Origin: Diaporthe sp. PMI_573
Lineage: Eukaryota > Ascomycota > Sordariomycetes > Diaporthales > Diaporthaceae
Assembly: GCA_021399435.1 (NCBI GenBank)
Contig: JAJTUP010000055.1
Coordinates: forward strand, 124,001-188,000
DNA: 64,000 nucleotides
Reading direction: 5' to 3'
Position numbers and translations under genes: made by a program
The notes under the pieces: generated by a model
Told to the model about the DNA's origin: nothing
The model's input: only the letters and a program-made list of their open reading frames with translations
Database searches by the model: none
Shown here: piece after piece, positions 43,971-56,066 of the stretch
Position numbering within the stretch: the stretch's first letter is position 1
Layout: every line of letters begins with the position of its first letter

Positions 43971-46074
43971 ATGTCTGGCGCGCGGATCACCATTGATGGG
44001 CTGTGGCGATGCCTCTGTCCCTCAATTGATGCCACGCTGACCAGGCGCATCACGACCGCGCACCGCCGTCCTCGCCCGCTCCAAGCTGCCTCTTCGCCGC
44101 GGTGCCTCCACACCACGGGTCGTCTTCCTGAGAGTCGCGCGGGGCCGAGGGAAGATCCTTTCGCCTCCCTTGCCAGTGCAGTCGGTGAGAAGGAGGTCTA
44201 CAAGCGCCAAATCCCCCCCGACTGGCTTGGACACGAGGAACCGAAGGAGCAGCCCCTGGGAAGAGCAAGTTTAAGTCCAACAGACGCGGACAAGTTGCCC
44301 ACAGGCAACCTACCCGAGGCCACGGTTGAGCCGTCACTCGAAAACAATCATGCGGTACATTCCACCAACACTGGGGTATCCAACAATGCCTCGGAAAGCC
44401 AGGAAGGTCCGGCCGACATGGTCCAGCGGCTGATCTGGGGCAAGCGGCTCGCCGAGGACATCCCGCGCGCGACTACCGAACAGATCTACGAAACGCTGCG
44501 AAAGTTGAGAACCTCAGGAAAACCAAAATACAGGAGGACCACGGCAGCTCTGGTCAGACACCTGCTCGCATCCGGCGAGCCCCCAGACACCTTCATCTAC
44601 GAGACCTTGCTCTTGGCGCACGCTGCAACCGATGGATCTGCCGACGCTGTTAAAGAGCTGCTCCGGGAGATGAGGCACAAGAAATTGCCCTGGTCGTCTA
44701 CGGCATATCATGCCGCCCTACAGGTATGAACTGCCCAGCCTAGTGCAGCTTGTTCGTCCAGCTAATCCATGTCTCTGTTTCTAGGCCCTGGCGATGCACC
44801 CTGACTACCTTCTCCGCAACACCATCATCAAGGAGATGAAAGAACGATGGTTAGAGATAAGCCCCGAGGGTCGACAGCATATTGCCATTGGGCTGCTCCG
44901 AGACGAGCAGTATGAGCTCGCGCTGGAGAAGCTGGATGAAATGTATGAGAAAGGCATGCAGGTCGAGGGCTGGGTATTCAACATCTTCATCTATGTTTTT
45001 GGGAAGATGGAGTTCCTCGACGACGCTCTGCGGATAGTTCGCCACAGACTTGACAGCGGCCACGAGGTTCCGGTTAACGTCTGGTACTTCCTCCTTGAAG
45101 TGTGCAGCAAAGGTCAAAACATCTCAGCAACGAGGTACATATGGAACCGTGCTGTGCAACAGGGGATTGTTAATCCTTCAGATGGTGTTGCGCTGAACAT
45201 CCTCAACATGGCCGCGGTCTACGGAGATACAGAGCTTTGCACGCCGGTTATCGAGTATTTGGCGTCAAGGGGAACGAGGCTGAACCGTTACCACTACGAA
45301 GCCTTGATTGACGCGTATGCCGCCCAGGAGAATGTTGAGAAGGCACTCGAGGTATACTGCATTATGCAAGCTGCCGGCGTCGAGGTCACCAACTCGAGCA
45401 CCGGGTCTCTCGCTTTCGCCTTGGCCCGTGACCCCTCTCTCATCGACCAAGCTATCCAGGCCGTGTCCGTGCTACGAGAGAAGCACAGCGTGCCCATCAC
45501 CGTCTTCAACTGCATGCTGAATGAGATCGTCAAGGCCAACGTGGAGCAGCCTGATGACGCGTTCGCCAAGGCACTGGGTCTCTACCGACGGATTCGAGAG
45601 TTCGTCCCCGGCGGGCCGAACTTGGAGACCTTCAGAAACCTGCTGTGGAAGTGCACCAGGCCGGAGCTCGCGCAGTTTTTTGCAGGAGAGATGATCCACT
45701 TCGATATCAAGCCGAACTTGGTCATCATGAAGCACATGTACAGGATCAATGTCGAATTCCAGGGCCCGAGTCATAGGGCCAAGGACTACTTCTTCAAAGT
45801 TGCGCCACACTTCAAGGCCGGGAGGGACCTCTCGAAGGGACAGCGCAGGGCGGAAGTCATGGATCTGTCCGTCAGGCTCATCAAGAGGCTGATTGGCGAA
45901 CGGGACCCGGAGGCCTGGCGGATATTGGACATTTGCAAGAAGAACGGCCTGGAAGAGGGGACGATAAATGCGTTGCGTGCGGAGGTCGAGGCTGGGACGA
46001 TCACAGGAGCCAGTGCTTCCTCTCGGAATGGGTTGGTCGATCAAGATGCAGGCTCCGCGCAGCCGCCTGTCTGA
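43971..46074 (+). CDS. Mitochondrial pentatricopeptide (PPR) protein
   Basis: Two exons (43971-44723, 44785-46074; intron 61 bp) give 680 residues. The N-terminus is Arg/Ser-rich and free of acidic residues (TLTRRITTAHRRPRP), a clear mitochondrial presequence. The remainder is tandem helical hairpins of about 35 residues. Examples are DTFIYETLLLAHAATDGSADAVKELLREMR, read here as segments, and RYHYEALIDAYAAQENVEKA. Such proteins bind organellar RNA for processing, stability or translation. A specific partner transcript cannot be named; CIA84- or Pet309-like roles are possible but unsupported. The C-terminal 70 residues (after KDYFFKVAPHFKAG) look less repeat-like. Confidence 0.85.
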
Positions 46075-46846
46075 ACTGGACAAGTCGAGATGATACCGCA
46101 AATGTTCGTGACTGTTACACAGAGAGCGGTAGACCTATGCTGCCAAAGAGAAAGGAGAATTGATACCGGCTTCCACTGGACCAAGAAATCGGCGCGGAAG
46201 AAGGCCATCAGGGGGCCGGACACGGTGGACTTGCTGCAAGAACGGCATCGGGCGTCCTTTCTAGTTGGCGTTATGATCTGTGTCAGCGGTCCTGGCCGAG
46301 AAGCCGTTCGAGTCCACTCACCCAAGCAGGGGCCCACTGTAGGAGGACGTGTCCGAGGCCAATGGAACAACCTGCTGACTGCAGGATTTCTCCTCTCTAG
46401 TTGTTCTCATATCTGAACCAAATGACCCCTCACAACGAGAAGGCAATCGGCTCGGTATATTGTCCAGCCATGTAGTCTTGGTACCTGGACGCGACGGTAA
46501 CATCGGGACGCAAGCCGACAAGATTGCGGGGAGTTCACGGCGGCTTCCAACCCGAAATGTGTTCACCCCCGCAGCATACTGTGTAGAGATCATCGTGCGC
46601 GCGACATTGGCGGAAGAAATCAATACGGCCTTGTTAGTCTCGCCTGAAATTATCAAAAGGTCCGAAGAAAAAAAGGTTCAGTGGTAAGGGACCACATCAT
46701 CGTGAGCCAATGACAAGGTGCAAGGGGCACTGGTCACCTAAATACGCGTATATATAGGAAGCAGATGCCGCCATAATGACCGGCTTCCATGTTTCGAATC
46801 ACAAGGCTAATAACGTCGAGCCCGTTTCTTTCAGCCAAAAATCTCA
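46075..46846. other. Intergenic, GH43 promoter
   Basis: No gene seen. A TATA-like box is at 46749-46756. An upstream ATG at 46789 opens a 72-codon ORF that overlaps the GH43 start in another frame. Confidence 0.5.
46749..46756 (+). promoter_or_regulatory. TATA box of the GH43 gene
   Basis: TATATATA about 98 bp before the GH43 start codon, well placed for a transcription start near 46780. Strong TATA boxes are common in regulated secreted-enzyme genes. Confidence 0.55.
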
Positions 46847-48657
46847 ATGTATGTGAGATTCTTCAGCCTCATCTGGCTGTCCATTCTCGCCCTGGCGAGC
46901 CAAGGTCGGTCTCAGGAGGCGGCTTCGGCGAACAAAACCTTCCACAACCCAATCCTCCCAGGGTGGAACTCAGATCCCAGCTGCACCTTCGTGAAAGAAT
47001 GGGATGACACGTTCTTTTGCACTGTTTCTTCATTCTTGGCGTTCCCCGGTGTCCCAGTCTATGCTAGCAAAGACCTCGTCAGCTGGAAACTTGCAAGCAA
47101 CGCCCTGACGCGACCCGAACAACTGCCGGAGCTGTCTAGAAACTCGCAGCAAAATGAGGGTATATGGGCATCGACTGTTCGGTACCACGAAGGTACTTTC
47201 TATCTCATCACATCCTACGTATCCTGGTACGATGGATGGGGGCCCATAATCTTGTTGTTCACCACGACAGACCCTTACGACGATGCCTCGTGGACTGGCC
47301 CTCTACGTGTTGATAATCCTGCAAATGATATCGACCCGGATCTTTTCTGGGACAACGGGGAGGTCTGGATGTCAGTTGCGGCGGGCATATACGTCAGCAA
47401 GATCGATCTTTCGACCGGAACTGCGACGGAGCCCTCCAGGGTCTGGAACGGAACGGGTGATCGAAATCCAGAAGGGCCTCATTTTTACCACAAAGACAAT
47501 TACTACTATCTGTTGATCGGTGAGGGCGGAACAGAGACCAACCACTCTGTCACAATTGCCCGGTCCGAGGCGTTTGAGGGCCCTTTCGTGGGAGCGCCAC
47601 AGAACCCGATTCTCACAGCCAAAAATACCGATAATTACTTCCAGACTGTCGGACACGCAGATCTGTTCCAGGACGCCTCTGGTAACTGGTGGGGTGTCGC
47701 GCTGGCCACCAGGTCCGGTCCCGAGTGGGAGATCTATCCCATGGGTCGCGAGATGGTGCTTTTCCCTGTCGAGTGGAAGGAGGGCGAGTGGCCGGTCCTA
47801 GAACCGGTCTTCGGAACGATGACTGGGCCTCTGCCGCAGACGAACAAACACATTCCTGGGGATGGCCACTGGGTCGACGAGCCGGACGTCGTCGACTTTG
47901 CGCCGGGCTCGGACATTCCCAGGCATTTCTTTTTTTGGCGCCCACCTAAGACCTCGCTCTTTGCGGTCTCGCCAAAGGGACATCCGGGCACATTGCAGAT
48001 ATCCCCTTCGCCTGTGAACCTGTCGGGTACACCCGACTTCAAGCCAGCGGAGGATGGCCTGGGGTTCATCGCCCGCAAGCAGAGCGCGACCCTGTTCAAC
48101 TACACTGTCGACGTGTCGTTCAAGCCCGAGGTCGAAGACGAGGAAGCAGGCATTTCGGTCTTCCTGACGCAGTTCCAGCACATCGACTTGGGGATCGTGA
48201 ACCTCGCACGCAGCAACGGCACCAACTTGACCCAAGCCTTCTTCAGGCTCCAGGTTGAGGCGTCGGGGAAGCCTGATATTACCGTCCCCGAGACAGTGAC
48301 CGTCCCTGTCCCGAAGGCGTGGCAATCAGACAAGATCCTTTTGTCGGTGTCTGCCGTCAGCGACTCGCTTTACGTCTTTGGCGTGGCGCCAGCCTCGAGG
48401 CCAGGAGAGTACAGGGAAATTGGGTCCGCGAGTGCCTTGATCGTCTCTGGTGGCACTGGGCCGTTCACGGGTGAGCTTCACTTATATATGGGTAGCCGTC
48501 TTGGATTGGAACGTACTGACAACACTATGCAGGTACCATTGTTGGCGCATACGCTACGAACAACGGCGGCGAGGGGAAGACGCCCGCGTACTTTAGCACA
48601 TGGAGATATACTCCTGTCGCGCAAAAGATTGATGACGACACGTTTGTTCCGGCCTAG
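46847..48657 (+). CDS. Secreted GH43 beta-xylosidase / arabinofuranosidase
   Basis: Two exons (46847-48470, 48533-48657) give 582 residues; the 62 bp intron has a TACTGAC branch site. Signal peptide at about 1-22. The five-bladed GH43 propeller follows with the three acidic catalytic residues in place: base Asp43 in WNSDPSC, pKa-modulating Asp163 in NDIDPDLFW and acid Glu209 in NPEGPHFY. A C-terminal beta-sandwich of ~200 residues (LSGTPDFKPAEDGLGFIARK...) is as in xylan-degrading GH43 members. It likely removes xylose or arabinose from plant hemicellulose outside the cell; which sugar cannot be decided. The uninterrupted reading frame misleadingly continues to 48670, but the conserved ending GPFTGTIVGAYATNNGGEGK followed by PAYFSTWRY needs the splice. 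An ATG 58 bp upstream (46789) is out of frame and may act as an overlapping uORF. Confidence 0.92.
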
Positions 48658-50047
48658 TTGCGTATGCTGATAACGACTAGATATATACCTTTATAGTAGG
48701 CAGGTAATCTAACTACTTCTTAAAATCCGTGTATAGCCGGGCTTCTGTTTATAATTAGTGTCTGCCTCATTCAAAGTATTACGGAATTTCGCATTGGAGT
48801 ACGAGGTAGAGCTATCTGGCTGAGACGGTTAGGGACCTATGTTTTCTTTCTATGGACTTGGAAACAAAGTCGTGGTCTCACGCCGTCGACTGTCAAGCAA
48901 TCACTGTCACTCCATGTGTTGGGGCTATTCCTCTCCAAGGTTGCTTGTGTGAAACAAGCGATGGGCATTGTGGAACTCCTCATAGGGGTGTGACTCAACG
49001 CGGCGAGGAACCCATTGGCAGTGAACTGAAGCGCGCCGTTGATATTTCCTGCCCTGATCGTCATATCAGCTCGTCATTAGTCTGAGCGATTGGACTTTAA
49101 ACAAAGGTTATATTTATCTCCGGCGGGATTACTCAGATTCAACAAGTGCGAAGATGTTAACGCGAGAAATGAACCACATCAGATACAACCAAAATCTGCA
49201 TTGGATGATCCAGCGGATCTAACGAGCCAGCACCCGTTTCGACGGGACTCTACACGCCGATCGCAAAGTCCGATTTCCAATCTCCATTATGACGCATCGG
49301 GGATGCCAGCCAATGAGAACTCCCATCCAAACTGACGGGAGCTAATGGTTGCTGATAAATGCGCCTAAACGCCGCTTGCATCCGGAGGCTTCGTGCCAAG
49401 AGGGGGGTGTTGGACGGCTAGAACCAGAGGTTTACTAATCGCTCCTATACTTCGAGGTCGATTTTTCCTGAAGCAGATAGACGTTGTGCGGCTCGCCGCA
49501 GTAGATCTCATGCAAATCTAGGGTACAGATAATCAGATCCCAGTTTTAGGAACATCTGGAACTCTTCTTGCTGCAGCGCACCAGGCAGGGTAATCCCCGA
49601 CAAGGTGCGACTTTCTTTATGGGAATCTACACTTGTATCAGTGATAAGACTGGTGATTAGGGCGTTTTCTCCAGCTAGTTCCACTGCGCTTGGTAATCTT
49701 CCCTGCGAAAGTTAGTCCGTAGACCTTGTAAAGATGTTGCAAATATGTTTAATTCCGTCAGCAATGTCGAAAACCATTATGGATCATAGCTTTGTAACAT
49801 CAACACCAAGTCAGGCGCCATTGTCCCCGTCCAGCATGGCGAAGGACAATGTATAAGTATGACAGCTTCTCCATCTTACTTCGACATGATACTCCATCAC
49901 TGTATCCAACAATAACAACAAGCAGCTCTATCCCTTGTCTTTAGGAATTGATATCTCCTCACTTGAAATCAGAGCACCATAGATCAGCGAGCCTCCTGTC
50001 TTGCAATATTCTCCTTTCCTCACAAGTCTTGCTGCAAGACATACATC
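48658..50047. other. Intergenic between GH43 and the MFS exporter gene
   Basis: No gene seen; A/T-richer than most of the window. A TATA-like word (tataagta, 49852-49859) lies about 190 bp before the MFS start. Confidence 0.5.
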
Positions 50048-52052
50048 ATGTCGACAGTACGGGACTCCGCCTTTGGCGGGATTATCCGCCTCGTTACTCA
50101 CAACAAGTTTTTGAAGTACCCAGAAGAGGAGCCAGACTTTCAGCTGCCGGAGCCATGGATACAGTTGATGAACAACGAGGAGCCAAGTCACCCGGCCACC
50201 CTCGACAGCGTACCAACCTCATCTTCAGAGGCGTCAGTATCTAGTGACGAGGAAAAGCAAGTAGAAGATGCGCAGCCCTACGAGAAGCCTGGCGAGAGGT
50301 CAAACCTTGGCCTCCAGCGGACCAAGACCCGAGAGGAGACCACGCCTTATACAGCGGACCGGCTCGAGGCGGACGAGAGGCACGAGCTGGAGAAGACCAG
50401 GTCTATACCTATCGTGCCTCGCAAGACGAAAGATGGTGCGATTCTTGTTGACTGGTATTACTCTGATGATCCTGAGAACCCTCAGAACTGGTCCAACGCG
50501 CGCCGTGCCGCGGTCACGGCCACGATTTGCCTGTATACATTTGTAGTGTACATGTCTTCGTCCATCTACACGACGTCAGAGGAAGGGATCAAGGAGGAGT
50601 TTGGCGTGGGCCAGACGGAGGCTGCACTGGGACTCTCACTGTTTGTGCTCGGCTACGGCACTGGGCCTCTGATCTTCAGCCCCCTTTCTGAGCTCCCGGC
50701 GATCGGCCGCAACCCAATCTACATCATCACGATGTTCCTATACACCATTATCTCCATCCCGACTGCCCTGGTCCAAAACTATCCCGGCCTGATGGTCCTT
50801 CGGTTCCTGCAAGGCTTCTTCGGGTCGCCATGCCTGGCATCTGGCGGCGCCTCCGTTGGTGACATGTACTCGCTACTGTCACTGCCATACGCCATGATCG
50901 CATGGGTGAGCGCAGCGTACTGCGGCCCGGCCCTGGGCCCGCTGCTGTCCGGGTATGCAGTACCTATTATGGGCTGGCGTTGGTCCCTCCTCGAGGTGAT
51001 CTGGGCCGCGTCGCCAATGTTCCTGGCCATGTTCTTCTTCCTCCCGGAGACGAGCGCGCCCAACATCCTGCTGCGGCGCGCGCGCCGCCTGCGGAGGCTG
51101 ACGGGCAATGATCGCTTTATGAGCCAGAGCGAGATCGACCAGCGCAACCTCAAGACATCGGCGGTGCTGGCGGATGCGCTCATCAAGCCTCTTGAAATCA
51201 CTATCAAAGACCCGGCAATCCTGTTTGTGCAGATATATACGGCCATCATCTACGGCAGTAAGCAGCTTCTGGATACAATTTTAACCCCTTCAAGAAGCAA
51301 GTTCTGCCAAATGTGGCCAGTGCCTCAAAAAAAAACTAAAAAAACTTATCACACTGCTGGTTTTGAGACAGGCTATGGCCACAATTATGACCCTTTCCTC
51401 CCCCAATTTGTATGAAACAACTCCCTTGGTCCTTTGATAGCTGACTCCGAATTCTGCAGTCTACTACAGCTTCTTCGAGGTGTTCCCTCTCGTGTACCCC
51501 GTGTACTACCATATGACGGCTGGGCAGATCGGCCTCATATTTTTGTGTATCCTTGTCGCCTGCCTTATTGGCATTGCCATCTACATTAGCTACATCTACT
51601 TCTACATGAACCCCAGGATCAGGGCAAAAGGGTGGCCAGTCCAAGAGAGCCGCCTTGTGCCTGCGCTCGTTGCTGCCTTTGGGCCCACAGCTGGGCTGTT
51701 CATCTTCGCGTGGACCGCCGCGCCGCAGTACCCCTGGATCGCTCCCACAATCGGCATCACCCTCTACGGCGCCACAGTGTTTATCGTGATGCAATGCATC
51801 TTCGTCTACGTCCCCATCAGCTACCCGCAGTACGCCGCGAGCCTCTTCGCAGGCAACGACTTCTTCCGAAGCGCCCTGGCATTTGGAAGCATCCTGTTCG
51901 CCGGGCCGCTGTACGGAAACCTGGGTGTTGCGCGTGGCACTAGCTTGCTGGGCGGGTTGAGCACTATTGGGATCATTGGTATCTTCCTGCTCTACATTTA
52001 CGGTGGCAGGCTGAGGGCCATGAGCAAGTTCGCTGTATCGTCCTCGGACTAA
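50048..52052 (+). CDS. MFS transporter, DHA1-type multidrug/polyamine exporter
   Basis: Two exons (50048-51257, 51460-52052) give 600 residues. A hydrophilic N-terminus of ~150 residues, rich in Glu/Ser/Pro, ends in DPENPQNWS, the signature of fungal drug:H+ antiporters of the 12-span DHA1 family. Twelve membrane helices follow. Motif A-like sequence is SPLSELPAIGRNP, the central loop carries KDPAILF, and the second half begins IYYSFFEVFPLVY. The intron is 202 bp, three times the local norm, with two A runs near 51328-51344. Unspliced, it would end the protein after ~52 foreign residues. It probably pumps out toxic organics, polyamines or antifungals; the substrate is unknown. No biosynthetic genes stand beside it. 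Confidence 0.9.
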
Positions 52053-52977
52053 GTGCTCTGGTTGGGAGAAACAAAGATTTTAAAAGTTCTGAAAGAAAGC
52101 GTTAGCCTCTTGCTTCGAGGAAACAGTGGCCAATACAAACGTTACTTGTGGGCATTAAGTAGAACACAGCGCTGGATAATCACACGAAAAATGGTGGTTT
52201 GTGGATAATTTATAATCAAATTATAATCCTACTCTGAAACTAGTACTATCGGCATGGCATTGTGTGTTATCACGAATCTGAGCAGGGCATGTCGAATAGA
52301 GCAAGTTGACTGGTTTTCTGATCATAGAAATAGAGTGTGCGGCGCTCTTATTTATATGCAAAGGAGCGCCACAACAGTGGAGCCTCGAGCTCGTGACATA
52401 TGTTATCTAACGCTGGGTCTTTGAGCGTTTACCACTGTGTGAAGGTGCCGCCGACAGCTCGACAACAGTATGGGTACGGCGTAAAAACGAAACCACTTAT
52501 GATTAAATCTTTTTTCTCTATGAACCGATCAAATAGTTGTTATACCTTGGAACTGCTGTCGTTCACATTGAAGCTAGGAAAACGCCAGGTAAACAATGAC
52601 ACCCAGAGAGCCTCAAGAGTGATCGAGTTTGCAACAAATTAAGGAATCAAGTGCTTGTTGCCATATGCATACAACTTATTATCTATTGTGCGTGCCTCTG
52701 GCGAGTCGCGGTAGCAACAGAACAAACTGATGTTCCCCTACAGTCCTGTCTGTGTGTGTACACAAGCTGATAGTGAGCCCATCTATGATCCAGGACAATC
52801 CAAAAGGACAACCGCAGCCCAGGGCAGCCCAGGTCTAATGCTTAAACCCCACCATGAACGCCTGAACTCTCTAGCTGTCTAATTCGTCTAACAGGCATCC
52901 CACATCGCCAACACAGCAAGACCGTACGCCAATCCTCCACTCGAGCCCCCCAAGAAATTCAAGTAACCAGAACTCTA
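52053..52977. other. AT-richer intergenic stretch between two convergent MFS genes
   Basis: No gene seen. A short hairpin with 7-bp perfect arms is at 52341-52370. Both flanking genes end here, so 3' UTRs are expected. Confidence 0.5.
52341..52370. repeat. Hairpin with ggcgctc/gagcgcc arms
   Basis: Perfect 7-bp inverted repeat separated by a 16-nt AT-rich loop; GTG/CAC flanks extend the pairing if two bases bulge. It could be an RNA hairpin near a 3' end or chance. Confidence 0.5.
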
Positions 52978-54937
52978 TTAGTCCTCAAGGCCATCCTTGC
53001 TTTTGATATCCCTCTGTTTCTGAACGGACTGATGCCGAATAACAAACAGGGTGAGGACGAAACCAACGATGCAAGATCCCAGAGTGACCAGATAGGCGGC
53101 GCGGTAGCACTGCAGCCCCTCAACGCAGGAGCGCTCACCGTTGGGCCCGACCACGCTGTGGTGGTCGAATACGACGCCGTAGAACAAGTTGAAGATGTTC
53201 CCAGAAACGACCGGGCTCATGGTCATAAGGCCCCAGTTTTGAGAGAGACCGTGTATGCCAAAACTCTCGGCAACGATGGAGGGGAACACGCCAAACAGGA
53301 ATCCGTAGCCAAGGCCTGAAAGACCGGAAACGAAGCCCAGCAGGTTTGGGTTGACCATGTCCAGAGCGCACACCTGGGCGACAGTGAAAATGAACCCCGC
53401 GACGACAAGGCACCAGACGCGGCTTGCGTGCAGCACTTTGACGAGGAAGTCGGAGCCGACACCTGGTGGAGCTGGTCAGATCACCGGAGAGAAGAAAGTG
53501 AGTGGTATTCGGGATGGATGGACTCACCGCTCAACAGGCGACCCGAGAAACTGCAGACAGAAAGGATAGATACGTGAAGCTGCTGTCTTTTGAGCAGACT
53601 GTCGTTGCTCACAGAATCATCGTAATGCGACCACAGTGCTTGTACACTGTGCCCGATGTTGCTGTTTCTCATGTGTGAGTTTCGCGCGCACCAGATCGGG
53701 CCCCGGTGCAAAATATACTCACTTGATGGTCATCAAGCCGATGCCTGCTAGAATACCCATGATGGCGAAGAACTGCCAAAACTCGAGGCTGCGCAGGATC
53801 TGCCAGCCACGAATATCTACCAAATGAGACCGGTCCATATCAACATTCTGCACATAAACCTCGCCTGCCACCGAGGAGCCCTTGGATGAGACGAGTGATG
53901 AGGTTTCGTCTGAATCGTCCGTCTCGGCGACGATTGTAGATGAAGCTGCCGTCGTGAGCGTGGACGATTCGCCTGAGCCTTCGCCTTCTCCATCTCCGGT
54001 CCGACCACTGGTCAAATCGTAGGGGTCCTTGGGCCTTGTGTCTGCCGTTCCGGATTCTTGATCCGCTTGGTTCATGTGTAAGGTGGACGTAGTATTGGGG
54101 GGGAAAGAGGAGGAGGACCTACCAGGCTCGACAAAGGGAGCGTCTGACCGAACCTTGCCCTCATCCTCATCGGCAGCCACGGACTGGTAGCTGCCATGGT
54201 GTGGGACGACACGGAGGAACCAGAAACCGAGGAAGGTCATGCCAGCCGTGCCATAGGCCAGAAGCAGCAAGAAATCGCCAGTGTCTCCCGGGAAGAGGAA
54301 GCCGCCTATCAGAGAGAAGAAAAATGCACTCAGACCAAATGCAGCCAGGGGGAAGGCGGTCGCTGTGCCCCTGTGATGCGGCCAGTTCAAGGCAGACGTC
54401 TTGACAGCCGCGGCAAATGCTGTGCATCCTCCAAGGCCGGACAGGAACGAGTACAGGCACATCAGGGCGACGGAGCCGGAGCCTTTGTCATAGGCGAGGT
54501 GTAGCGGGAAGTAACCCAGCGCCAGCATTACGGATCCCAGGAGGGCGGCCGGACGGGGACCTTTCGCATCGACTAGGATCCCGACTGGCATTCCGAAGGC
54601 GTACATGCCGAGATTGCCAGCGAGACCGATGAGGTTGCTCTGTGTCGTCGAATACTTGAGGCGGTCGGCGAATTGAGGGGCCCATGCCGAGTAGACATAC
54701 TGTACACAGATGCGGGAGAGCAGTCAGCGGATGGCTTGGCCCAGCTTGCCATTGTGTTTGCCCTTGTTCTTGATCCAAAGCGTCGCGATAATATGGGACC
54801 AGGGGCGTGTGCTGTGGTGCGACTGGGGATTTGGTTGCACTCACGTTGCTTCCACAGGCCAGGGACACAAAGGTGGCTGCCACGCTCGAGATGATGCGAG
54901 CGCGGTGCAGCTGCTGACGGTCCTTCATGTTGGCCAT
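52978..54937 (-). CDS. Mch1-like MFS transporter
   Basis: Four exons (54937-54845, 54699-53723, 53661-53528, 53462-52978) give 562 residues; introns 145, 61 and 65 bp. The first span (RIISSVAATFVSLACGSN) joins YVYSAWAPQFADRL, and GMYAFGMPVGILVDAKGPRP carries a motif-A-like loop. A central cytosolic loop of ~150 residues, Ser/Asp-rich, separates the two six-helix halves. The second half starts LEFWQFFAIMG and includes SFSGRLLSGVGSDFLVKV. This fits yeast Mch1, a vacuolar member of the monocarboxylate-transporter-like/nodulin-like MFS group; yeast Mch1 has no proven monocarboxylate transport. The start is the ATG in MANMKDR; frame upstream is open but has no ATG. Confidence 0.88.
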
Positions 54938-56066
54938 GGTGCTGAATGTGTCAGGAGGGGCGGTTTCCAACCATCAAAGCGGTAATGATGCGAGCACCCG
55001 AGGTCGTGTTCCGGGGTAATTTAAAAAAAAAAAAAGGGGGGTGTGAGCGTGTGACAGAGAGACAGAGAGAGAAGAGAAACACGCAAACATAGAACGAGCG
55101 TTCTGGAATGTAGCTGAAGGGCCCACGGATTTATCACGGAAAGTATGTCGTGAGCAGGAAGTGGCAGATTAGGTAGACTACGTGTTGCCGTCGATTAAAG
55201 TGGCCCCGGGGTTTCCAAAGGCATGGCACTGCATTTCGATAGGCCATGACTGATAAGAAATGCAGCTCCCAGGATTGCGAGCTGACAGCCGAGCCTTGAT
55301 AGCTCGACAGGCTGTGGGGCGGGTTAGGCTTGCCGGGTAGCCGTGGGCCGGTCCCACCCAAGGCCCCTTGGCCCTCCTACGACATTTATTTCAGGAAGAT
55401 GAGGATATCCTGACACTCGGACACTCTGATGTTGATGCACAGCACCAGGCTGCAGTGGCTGGCCCTTTTCTAGTGTCTACCACCGTCTGATGCTAGCACT
55501 GGCCCGAAAACAAGGGCCAATCTCCAGAGCCAATCGACCAGCCGACATATTTACGCAGTACTCTTGAATGCCTTAGGTATGCAGGTCCGGTCCACCCGTC
55601 AAAGCACATCTCAGGAACCCGCTCTCTCTTGGGTGGTGGTGCAGCGACAGGGTACTGGAGAACCGGGGTGGGGCCGTTGCAGAAGGTAACAATAGCAATT
55701 GGCAGCATCACATCTGGTGTACGTAACATTGGCGTGGCTCGTGAGCAGTTACGTACCTTGTGAGACACAAGCCGTGGTCTGGCCCACGTGATTTTGGCTG
55801 GGCATCCTGGGCAATGACAAACAGCCTTGGAAGCTTCCCTCCCAGCCTGCCATATGTCGGCTAATTTGACATTTCGACCCCGACCTCAACCAGACCCCAA
55901 CCTTCCCAGCATCATCCAACCGCCAGCGACACCATCGACAGCCCACGGCCCCGAGCAACGTCGAGCGTGCCCCTGATTCCTGCAGATACAGCTTCGAACC
56001 CATCCCCGTTTCGACTCGTCAGATATCAATACTGGTGGTGTTGTAGCTCGGGCCCAGACTCCCAGG
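54938..56066. other. Divergent intergenic region between Mch1-like and Tms1-like genes
   Basis: No gene seen. Both flanking genes are transcribed away from here. It contains an A13/G6 run near 55023-55041 and a GA-rich tract next to the Mch1-like gene. Confidence 0.5.

Noticed and set aside
46847..54937. Catabolic or secondary-metabolite cluster (GH43 plus two MFS genes)
   Set aside because: No regulator, sugar-specific carrier or biosynthetic enzyme alongside; the transporters belong to unrelated MFS groups, so adjacency is probably chance.
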